Part shown: piece after piece, positions 55,453 through 64,000 of the stretch
Layout of the letters: every line of letters begins with the position of its first letter
Numbering within the stretch: position 1 is the stretch's first letter
From: Nitzschia sp. DOCU1
Lineage: Eukaryota > Bacillariophyta > Bacillariophyceae > Bacillariales > Bacillariaceae
Assembly: GCA_951394045.1 (NCBI GenBank)
Contig: OX595992.1
Coordinates: forward strand, 806,001 to 870,000
Direction: 5' to 3'
DNA length: 64,000 nt
Made by a program: the position numbers and the translations under genes
Notes under the pieces: model-generated
What the model was told of the DNA's origin: nothing
The model's input: the letters and a program-made list of their open reading frames with translations, nothing else
The model's database searches: none

Positions 55453-58121
55453 TTAGTGCTTTTGCCCCGAGACGAGTTGCTGCAAAATTTCCTTTGTGTA
55501 TTTGAGGCGCTTGGCAATCTCCGCATTGTAACCCACCAACTCATCCGTCAAGTAGTAGGTGTTGCGGTTGCGTTGCTTGTCCACGTAGGTAATGTGACGC
55601 TCATCAGGGGTCAGCAACACTTCGGTGTGATCGTAAAAGACGATTTGCACCGTGTGGTCGCTGAGGCGGAAGAAGATTGCGTGCTTGGTGCGTACCCATT
55701 TCTTCAGGTAGATGAGAGGTTGCCCCGGGCGGACATGTTGTCCACCAGACGACAGGAACATGTCCTCATCGTCGGCTTTCTTCTGTTGCTCAATCAAATA
55801 ATTGCGAAAGTGCTTCAAAAGCGTGACTTTCTTTTGCAACTCATCCGGAAAACGAGACAGTGTGTGCGAAACGATGACGGGTTCACCACGACGCACCATG
55901 TCTGTTGCCGACTTCTTACGTTCAATGTACTGGAAGCTTTCCCCATCAGGCTCCAATACGGTCTTGGTCGAGTCATTGAAATAGACACCAGAGCTATGGA
56001 GGGGAAAGACATGTTAGAACGTTTCGATTATAGCAACCAAGATGTTTGAGGGAAGGCATTACTCACCTTCCATCGTTCAGTAGGAAACCCAGGCCGTATT
56101 TGCTAGTGTAATCCACATAGCGAGAAACCCACTTCTGCGGTCCGCCTCGACTAAACGATGTCAAGCTTGGAGAGTCGGGGTGAACGTGAGAGTACGACCG
56201 TCTCGAAGTGACCTCTAAAACCGAATCGATACGTTCAATCATATTCTGAAGAATGACTGAATCATGTTCTAGGGAAGCAGGACCAAGCTTGCCTGTGCTG
56301 CTGTCGGGCGGGGAAGAAATCGTCTGTGGTGGCGATGGGCGGGCGGAAGCACCAGGCTGGAATGGAGATGCATCTTGAGCCCGGATCGACATTGCAGCAG
56401 TACGGCTGATAATGTCTTCGTCGGCATGCCGAGGAGAATGTGAAGGCAAGGGGTCGAGCTTTTTGATCTGGAAATCTGATTTGGCCGGGCGTTTGGCGTC
56501 TTCCGTCTCGTCAAATACTCGAAATGCCGGCTGAGCAGGTGGCGCAACTGGACTTCGTGCAGCTCCTCCAATGTGTGCCAAGGCAGACAACGCAGTCTTT
56601 ACGGCACCCTCCATAACGTCGCGGCCTTGCTTGGCCACAGTTTTCGATGTCGATGGACGATCGACATTGGTATCACGGGAAGCAAAGGGCCGTCGCATCG
56701 AGTTGGATTTAGGCAGCCCAGGTTTGGGCAAGGAAGACTCTGGCGCTAGATTCTTCGAGCCAGAAAGTACAAGCTCGCCATACTCATTTTCTTCCCACTG
56801 CGGTGCAACGTGCGTCGCGGTAGAGGGAAGCGATTCTGGGATAAATTGCTGAGTGAAGAAGGGGTGCATGGCAATTTGATCAAGCTTTGGACGATCGGAA
56901 GGCTTCGACTGAAGCATCGAGCGGATAATGTCCTTTGCGTTGTCCGAAATCTTGACGTCTTTGGGGAAGCTGTACTCATTAGCTAGGATGCGTTGATAAG
57001 TAGCTTTGACGTCCTTCGCCTCATAGGGCGGTCTCCCACACATGCAAGTATACAGAATAACTCCCATGGACCAAATGTCCACCTCAAACGAATGACCACG
57101 GGTAGCCTTATCCCCCTGAATAACTTCTGGGGCAATATAGTTGGGGGTTCCACAGATCGTCTTTCGTTTCTCATCAGCATTCTCCAGTTTCGTGGCCAGT
57201 CCCAGGTCCCCGACTTTGATGTTCATATTCCGATCAAGAAAAAGATTCCCAAGCTTGAGATCCCGATGAATAACTAGGTTTTCATGCAGATACTGAACTG
57301 CCTCGAGCAGCTGTCTACCAAAGAAAGCCGCTTCTACCTCGGTCAGCCGCTTTCGTCGCTTGATCATTTCATTCATACTCTGATTGTGGCAAAGTTCGAG
57401 GAGGATGTAGCAGTTCTGGCGATCCTCAAAGAAGTGTTTGTACTCACAGACGTGATGGTGCTTCAATGTCCTATGGATTTTGATTTCAGCTTGCAACTGT
57501 AGATGCCGGAAGGAGTGTTAGCACTTTCAGAGAAAGAGAACTGCGATGTCGGAGCCTAAATGAACTTACTTTTTGACGGGCTCTAGCCTTCACCAGATTG
57601 GCTTTGGGCACAATCTTGATGGCGTACGCCTTATTTGTGTCAAGTGCCGTGCAGAGATAGACTTTGGCGAAGCCACCCTTCCCCAGAAGTCGTCCTCGAA
57701 GATACCGATGCAGCGTGTATCCTTCCCCGTTGACCCGACGACGTTTTTCTTCAATGATGACGGTGTCTTCATCAAGAGTGGTGGTGGGCGGCATCGAAGT
57801 AGACCGTTGTGCAACAGCGGGACGAGTAGCACTTCCAGACGATTCAGCAGCAGGAGCGTCGCGAGCTTCATTGGTGCTGCTGCGACGCATCGCGGAAGCG
57901 CCATACGAGGCAGAACTAGTCAACCGCTTGTTGTTTTCGTTGCCAGAAGATTCCAGCTTGGAAAGTCCGATTTCCTTGGAGTCGTACCCTTCCGTCGAGG
58001 AATTGTTGAAACTGCCCAGAGCGCCGATCGTGTTCGGATTTCGGGATTGCAGGGGCATTCTGCTGAGTGAAGAAGACGCCAGTGGTTTGGTGCTGAACAG
58101 GGGTCGATGAACGTCGGTCAT
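55453..58121 (-). CDS. PLK: Polo-like kinase (PLK)
   Basis: Three exons: 58121-57570, 57496-56067 and 55993-55453. Both introns are 73 bp, with donors GTAAGT and GTGAGT; phases match, giving 840 residues. After a disordered Ser-rich N-terminus of about 140 residues comes the kinase (about 144-394): GRLLGKGGFAKVYLC, AIKIVPK, VIHRDLKLGNLFLD, VGDLGLATK, and the activation segment RKTICGTPNYIAPE, with the Thr that activating kinases phosphorylate in PLKs. A long linker follows, then two polo boxes: WVSRYVDYTSKYGLGFLLND, SGVYFNDSTKTVL (PB1) and YLKKWVRTKHAIFFRLSDHT (PB2, about 745). PLKs run centrosome/spindle-pole function, mitotic entry and cytokinesis. The DLG in place of DFG at the metal site is normal for some PLKs. 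Confidence 0.95.
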
Positions 58122-59483
58122 CGCACAAAGCCTTTAATAGAAGGAGTCGAAGGAGAGTGGGAGCGGCGATAGCCTTGACAGCAAGTTGTTCGATGACTGG
58201 GTGCTAGCAATAAATCTGCCAAAAGCGACTAACTGAATGTTCTTTCGAGGATAAAAGATCGCTTGAAAGAACAGAAGCAGAAACGACGGTGGACAGCAAT
58301 GCTACAATCGATCGATCGACTCTCGAATCCTATTTACGTCGGCGATGCACAATGTCGCGTATGTCGTGAGTATGGATTCAATGCTTTCGCTCGAGTGAGG
58401 TGAACCACACGCAAGGGACGCCGTCGGCAAATCGAAACAGGGGGTGGCGGCGGCGACGACAGTTGGTTTGTCCCGATCAAGAGCGGGGTTCACTTTTTGC
58501 GCCAGATTTCAACGGGCCCTTTCCGCTGTCTACCGTGGAAACAGTACGGGTTCCCGCGTTGTGCCTCATTCGAAATGTGAACGTTTGGGACGTTTTCAGG
58601 AGCGAACACCTTGTCGCCAGAACATAAAATTATACGTGCATTAGGAAAGCGATTTGAAAGAACGATGTCTTGCGACAGGAAATATTTATGGCAAACAAGT
58701 TTTTCGCTGGTTTGAAACATAGCATTCCAAGCCTAAAATCTGTAGGCAACATTGATTTCAAATGAAAGAGTGACAGAAGCACACGTAGATTATATATGCC
58801 TTGATGCCGATTCAGAAAGGTAATTAAAAGCATCAGCGCATGTCGACCCTCCTTCGCGCTCACAATGTCTTGGCGGGTCATGTGAAACGTGATCCGACGT
58901 TGAGAGTTCAAAAACATTGAGTCGGATAAATCAATCAGACATAGCGTCGTCGTCGTTCTACGTTGATGATAGTTTTTGTGCTGGGATGGCGAAACTGATA
59001 CAATATTCTAAACGTCTCGCTCGAGCCAGATATTAGACTCTTTTACTCCGGGGAATCCGAATATTAGCGGTACTAATGGTACGAAATAGAACTTCTTGCT
59101 TGTAATGCCAGACTACTACCATAGAAAGATTGTTTTGCTTTGCTTCTGGGGTCGTGAGGTTGGCCCTTTACCAGGTAGTCCACTTTCCAGCATGCGGAAG
59201 AACAATGACGTCGTGGTTATCCTTCAAGAAACGGTCCTCTCTTCTACCTAGCTGGCGGGCGGGTTGCCTTTCATGCTTATTGTCTGTCGAACGAGTCGAA
59301 CGTTCCTCTGCTACCTCTTTGGCCGACCCATCCGAACGAACGAACGAGCCGCCTTTAGGATGGAAGCAGAGAAGAGGAAGAGCAACCCCAGCCTATCTCC
59401 ATCGACATCATCGACGTTTGGCAAAACAATCAAATCTTGTACAAAGGAGGATTCGCTCAGCACATCATTTTCGAACATTAAGG
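58122..59483. promoter_or_regulatory. Divergent region, PLK and four-helix protein genes
   Basis: About 1.36 kb of spacer. Frames are short, with non-ATG starts. Its promoter role for both genes is inferred. No cell-cycle element is obvious near the PLK start. No other gene recognised. Confidence 0.45.
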
Positions 59484-60009
59484 ATGGACAATCCGAGAGA
59501 ACAGTTAGATCGGCTGTTTGCTTTTGATTCTTGCTTTTCCGCCGTCTTTGGCGTCCTTTCGCTTCTGGCACCCCATGGTTTCTTGACCCAATTAAGTGGC
59601 GGATCTTACAATCATTCCGTCCACGAGACATTACGGTAGGCTCATCAAATACAAGTTCTGTGTGTCTTTTTTTCCGTCTGATTTGTCCTTATTTTTGTAT
59701 ACTTCACTTTTCGTTCCGTTCAGATTATATGGCTGTTTGCGCTTGGCCTGTGGATGGATCTTGTGGCATGCCAGGGCTGTGGACGATGGACGATTTCGCA
59801 AACATATATGTGAAGCCTTGTTGGTGTGTTATAGCTTGCAATCCTTGGCTGTCATGCGGGCGCAATTCACGGATCGACATTCTTTTGTAAATTGGATGGC
59901 CATTGTTCTCATGTCGATCATGGCCCTGGCGTATGGTTCATTTCGATTTCGAAAGGGAGGCAATCTGATCAAGATTTATGAATTACCGACGGGAAGTAAC
60001 TTGCGATGA
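59484..60009 (+). CDS. Small four-helix membrane protein, unrecognised
   Basis: Two exons, 59484-59635 and 59724-60009, with an 88-bp intron (CG|GTAGGC to TTCAG|A), 145 residues. Neither exon is long and only splicing joins them. Four hydrophobic helices: FDSCFSAVFGVLSLLAPHGF (about 14-34), LYGCLRLACGWILWHARA (about 52-70), ICEALLVCYSLQSLAVMRAQ (about 79-98) and WMAIVLMSIMALAYGSFRF (about 105-125). Short loops with charged residues lie between, and HARA and ICEALLV are on opposite faces. I recognise no named family; the overall shape fits small four-helix proteins of stramenopile endomembranes. The smooth join across the intron is the best evidence for the model. Confidence 0.7.
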
Positions 60010-60254
60010 TACATGGCGAAGATCAATTGCAATCGGTAGTAGTGACTCTTGGAATTCGATGCATAGCATGAGCAATCGATAGATGCCTTGGCTGCCGGAA
60101 CACAATTCTAGTGGTTGGAGGCCTACAAATCGTATGCGAACAACCGCACCTGGTCCACAGAGAAGGATAAATCATTATTGAGCTATTACGAAGCACAGTT
60201 GTTTTGGAAAATTGATAATGGTTAGTATTATAATTTTTGCAATGGTAGCCTCTA

Positions 60255-62749
60255 CTAGTTTTGGTAGACCATGCCATCTTCACTCGTGATGCGACCCTCA
60301 TCCCCCAAAGCCTCCAAGGCTTGAGCAAGTTCGTCGCGATCAGTCCCCACAAGAAGATCTTCGACGGCTAATGCACCGCCTTCTCTGGTGAGCTCCTCCC
60401 AGACACGGCTCTTGAGATTTTGCAAAGGATCTTCGTCTGGAGTGTCCAGACGTTGCTTTTTAAAGACAGGCTCTACTGAGTCAGAGTCGTCTCCAGGTTC
60501 CCCTTCATCAGAAACTTCGGCAGGAGCTCCTTCCTCCTCGTCCCCTTCTGGAATGGTACCAGTGCCCCGATTCTCATGGTAAAGAGAAAAGCTCAGAATA
60601 TCCATAGCGACTTCGCAGTCAGGCTGAGCTTCGACCAAAGTGCTAAGACGAGCCTTGGCGTGAGCACTGGCAAGACGGATGACAGTCTCAAGTGTACGGG
60701 CAGTAACGGGAAGAGTTCGTTCGTCTTGCTTGCATCGCATCTCGGCGTATCTGCTGGCAATGAACTCCCTAGCCTCTTGAGTAAGTTCGGGTCGGATGCG
60801 ATTCTTGGCAAAGTGAAGGTACTTTCGCAGAAAGTCATGTTGCAGGATATCACTGTTGTGTGGATCTTCGTCGCTGTATTCCCCCTTTTGCGAGCTGTGA
60901 CGATTGCGTTGCCAAATGGAATGTACCTTTTGCTCGTCATCCATTTCGTCGTCAGAGTCATCATCGTCGTCGTAGTCGCTGTCATGCCCGGCAGCCCCGT
61001 GTTCCGAGCGATACCGATGGCCAAGAACAACATGGTTGGCAATCTTTCGATCCATCTCTGGGTCCATGTGATCCAAGACGACAAACAACAAGTCAAAACG
61101 ACTCAGCAACGAGTCTGGGAGGCCAATGTTCTCCTGGATCCGTCTTGATCGATCGTATTGTCCAAAGACAGGGTTAGCAGCCGCAAGGACGGAGCATCTT
61201 GCGTTCAAGCTAGCATGGATACCAGCCTTGGCAATGGTTACCGTTTGCTGTTCCATGGCTTCGTGGATAGCAACACGATCGTTCTCCCCCATCTTGTCAA
61301 ACTCATCAACACAGACAAGTCCTCGATCAGCCAGCACCATAGCTCCAGCTTCCAAGCGGCGCTCGTTTGTGTCAGGATCTGTGGTTACGGCCGCTGTAAG
61401 ACCTACGCCGGAACTTCCTTTACCGGTAGTCGACACCGCCAGAGGTGCAATAGTCATGGCAGAACGGAGGAGTTGTGACTTGGCAGTGGAGGGGTCTCCA
61501 ACCATCAGAATGTTAATGTCTCCACGCAAATGCGTTCCGTTCTTCAGGTTCTTTTCACAACCAGACAGCAGTTGCAACGCGAGTGCCTTCTTGATAACGG
61601 CGTGTCCATGAATGGACGGGGACAAACTGCGCCCTAGGACGGACAAGATATCGGGACGCTTGCCGAGCTCCTTGATCATACGAACGTCATGCGGAGAGAA
61701 GGTAAGCTGACTGGTGTCCCTTCCTAGGATCTGTACATTGTTGACGAGCACCACGGTCTTGAAGACTCCCCCGGAAGAAGCTTGCCCCGCTCCACCAGGT
61801 GCCAGGGCTCGATAGACCCCGACGATCATGACTCTGTCCCCCGGTTTGATTCTGTCTACCAAATCGTGATCCAGGATAAGTTCCACTGACCGAGGAAGCT
61901 GTCCCATGGGAGCCTTTTCCGGCATTTCTTGCAGTGTAATCGTCTGGTGGTCTTTGTACTCTGAAAGTCCAAACTCAGTCTCCAAAGGATTGCCATCTTT
62001 GTCCTTGGTGGGGTAGACGGTGGGCGTGATGTTGACTATTCTATCCTGCATTTCTTTGCCTTCCGAGTCGATCGGGGGCAGTCCCAGCTGAGGGTCGGTA
62101 GAATCCACGTACTCTCGCTCCATGTGTTGCTTGGTTGCCTCACAGTAGTGCACTGATTTGACCACCTTCGGCTTGATAGCGGAAACTTTGGTTGCAACAC
62201 CCTCCACACAAACAAGCTGACGCAAGGCGGACGAAGTCAAGGAACGAGGACTCATTGGCGTAGCTCCCACAGGACCCGATAAGGCCACTTTGATTTTGAC
62301 GCCTTTATTGATAGTTCAGTGCGTTAGCAGATGTTTCATTCACCAAAACCGACAGTACAGCAAGCAATGTTAACATTCTTACCAGTCTTATCGTAACCAG
62401 GACGAGATTCGTTAGCAATCTCGTGGCATGCTGCTTCCAATGCTCTCATGTGGCGCAAAGGGTCCAACCGCAAACGAGTGCTCAGCTTTCCATTGTCTTG
62501 AGATCGCAAGTCCGCCATTCCGATCTCCACACGAGGGCATCCCCATCCCTTGACACTCAAGCGCCGACTACGGTCATTATAATCGTCAATAGCAGTGCTG
62601 ATTTTGTCGACATAACCAAAACGCTGATAGAAACAAGAAAAGGTGTGAATCAGAACAGCTGTGACGCATTTTTACTCGATTCTCAGTGAACTCACTTCTT
62701 GACGAAGAAAGACGTCATATTCGTCGCGTAATTCCATCAACGTCGTCAT
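60255..62749 (-). CDS. MCM3: Replicative helicase subunit MCM3
   Basis: Three exons: 62749-62696 (54 bp), 62623-62383 and 62302-60255, introns 72 and 80 bp; the acceptor of exon 3 has a TGCTAAC branch site. 780 residues from MTTLMELRDEYDVFL. The middle carries the MCM N-terminal OB region with ALSGPVGATPMSPRSLTSSA and LVCVEGVATKVSAIKPKVVK, which identifies MCM3. The AAA+ core has Walker A GDPSTAKSQLLR, Walker B CVDEFDKM, NPVFGQYDRSR and the arginine finger region LLSRFDLLFVVLDHMDP. An acidic insert (YDDDDDSDDEMDDEQ) follows, as in animal MCM3, and a C-terminal winged-helix region. MCM2-7 unwinds DNA at origins in S phase. It is divergent with the AP-endonuclease-like gene, 600 bp apart. Confidence 0.96.
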
Positions 62750-63349
62750 TGTTCTACTTTCCGTCTACGCGTGGTTGTTATTATTATGATTCAAGAATTG
62801 CAACAGCAATAGCCAAAGAGACACCCACAACAACAACCCAAACGAAACAACAGCCCAGAACGGAAATGTGATGTTGGCGGAGGTCCGCGCAGAGAGTTCA
62901 TGAACGCAACGAGCAGATCATGAAAGTCAGTTTGAAATGTGTCGCAGGTCGGCCCGCGATCCTACCAAAGTTCTACGGCACGACTACCTAAAAAGTCAAA
63001 CCGTCCTGAAATTCAAACAAGTAAAAACTAACTCTGTCTTTTTGTTATTGCCCTTTTGGGTCGGCTGGCTCATCCAAAATGCCGCCCATTATGTCTTTGT
63101 ACTTGGTAAACGTCTACCAAAGGCGGTCTGGCGCCCAATTTCACGCGCGGCCAACGCCCCGCGATGGGCGGCAAATGGACCCAACAGACTCCAGTTCTGT
63201 CAAGTGGCAGCAACTTTTGGCGCGGTTCCGTCACGCATTTTGGCGGTAAAGCTTTTGTCGGTATCCATAGACCCAAACGATGATGAGGGGTGGGCCACAG
63301 TCAGAGCTTTCTTTTGTGATCCTGCCGCATTGATCGCTGAATAGAGACC
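62750..63349. promoter_or_regulatory. Shared divergent promoter, MCM3 and AP-endonuclease genes, with E2F-like sites
   Basis: The 600-bp region contains TTTTGGCGCGG at 63215-63225 and TTTTGGCGGTAAA at 63238-63250, both close to the E2F/DP consensus TTTSSCGC, plus GGCGCC near 63130. The two strong sites are 100-135 bp before the endonuclease ATG and about 470 bp before the MCM3 ATG. E2F control of MCM genes is conserved in animals and plants, so S-phase co-expression is inferred. Confidence 0.55.
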
Positions 63350-64000
63350 ATGACAGATGTACAACCTGTTGCTAAGCGGCAAAAAACGGATGCGCCGACA
63401 TCGCCCCGGACGATCATTACTTGGAACTGCAATGGTAATCATCTTTGAAACGCATTGTTCCGCCGGCATACTTTTGCCGCTCTCAACAACACGTCGTCCA
63501 TCCATCCACAGGATTCACGTCTCGATCTCGTTGGAATGCTGCCGATATCCAAAAATTGCTGCAAGATACAAATTATCCCGACATGATTTGCTTGCAGGAA
63601 GCACGCTTAAAGGCCTTTGATTCACACACACGGTCCCGACCAACGCCATCCGAATACAAGGAGGTTCAAGACGCTGTGGAATCCCTATTCGCAGACTATC
63701 AACCTGTTTGGTCCTTGGCAGATACAAAGTATGCAGGAACCTTGACATTTGTTCACCGGCGTTTGCAAGCATTGGATGTCAAGTCGCAATGTGCGTTTTC
63801 GGTAGATTGGGCAGTGGATTTGCTATTGACCAAATTCAAGGTCACTCGAAAGCAAGTGGGCTTGTCGGAAACACCAACAACAACATTAGCGGCATCCAAG
63901 AGATCAGACTCTTCGCCAAAAGTGGTAAAGCAAATGTCCATGAAAGCTTTCTTTGCACCGAAACCAAAGGCTACTAGTACGACGACCACGGCACCTTCGT
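63350..64000 (+). CDS. AP-endonuclease/exonuclease III-family protein, 3' end cut by window
   Basis: Exons 63350-63434 and 63511 to the window edge, with a 76-bp intron (GTAATC to CCACAG). The split Gly codon restores TWNCNG|F, the first catalytic block of the EEP family. Then come YPDMICLQEARLKA (the catalytic Glu) and SLFADYQPVWSLADTKYAGT (substrate/His block). About 190 residues are visible. After the KYAGT block, where the family normally continues VGIL, this protein has FTVHRR-like strands and then a basic, low-complexity insert (SETPTTTLAASKRSDSSPKV). It includes QMSMKAFF near 165-175, a PCNA-interacting (PIP) box pattern Q-x-x-h-x-x-F-F. Family members are base-excision-repair AP endonucleases. 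The C-terminal active-site residues (Asn-Asp and His) lie beyond the window. Confidence 0.8.

Noticed and set aside
62937..63344. 135-aa plus-strand frame before the AP-endonuclease gene
   Set aside because: It lies in the promoter with E2F-like sites, has no family match and no splice link to the next gene.
1..64000. tRNA or rRNA genes
   Set aside because: I scanned for the T-loop pattern GTTCRANNC with a matching A box and for rRNA-like blocks and found no supportable candidate.

Overview
The window is nuclear DNA of a stramenopile alga, most likely a pennate diatom of the Phaeodactylum type. Genes are compact and carry few, short spliceosomal introns with GTRAGT-like donors and CTAAC-like branch sites. 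They include eukaryotic core machinery: TFIIH p62, SmD2, YJU2, MCM3, Polo-like kinase, Rpn10 and RPS6. Two proteins begin with a signal peptide followed by the diatom plastid motif in which cleavage falls before Phe (TAS|F and SHA|F). One of them resembles the chlorophyll enzyme BciB/HCAR. The species is inferred, not proven. I saw no rRNA, tRNA or CRISPR array.

Layout: 0-14 kb holds an ankyrin protein cut by the window edge, an orphan minus-strand gene, TFIIH p62, a 1596-aa double CW-finger chromatin protein, and a four-exon gene joining a GAF-like domain to a protein kinase. 14.9-21.7 kb is the most unusual stretch. An 850-bp segment (promoter plus 5' third of a plastid SAP/dienelactone-hydrolase gene) occurs twice in direct orientation, 6007 bp apart, with one base difference seen. 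Between the copies lie 5157 bp of unrelated DNA. This DNA carries two unrecognised convergent genes: a 222-aa protein and a seven-exon, 745-aa coiled-coil/Lys-Glu-rich protein. It also carries a cluster of short palindromes and a pair of 21-bp inverted repeats. The left copy of the host gene is truncated by the insert and the right copy is intact. The arrangement is what single-crossover integration of a circular molecule carrying a host-gene fragment would leave; a tandem duplication is the main alternative.

23-34 kb holds a reconstructed 1284-aa three-exon gene with internal repeats and a possible XPF-like/HhH C-terminus, the BciB-like gene, YJU2, a four-copy helicase-associated-domain protein, a membrane-anchored kinase-like protein and a J-domain protein. 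35-44 kb holds a CLC channel gene that appears to lack helices B-E, a BT1-like transporter, RPS6 with an intron after codon 2, a two-exon SmD2 gene, and a saccharopine-dehydrogenase-like oxidoreductase. After about 2 kb without a clear gene, 45-55 kb holds a tandem translin/TRAX-like protein, a secretory glutaredoxin-like protein whose CPYC site has become GKQN, a PhyH dioxygenase, a small ankyrin protein, two orphan genes and Rpn10. 55-64 kb holds a three-exon Polo-like kinase, a small four-helix membrane protein, and a divergent pair, MCM3 and an AP-endonuclease-like gene, whose shared promoter has E2F-like sites.

Exon structures were built by hand from splice signals and reading phase. All the multi-exon models close in frame, but none has transcript support here.
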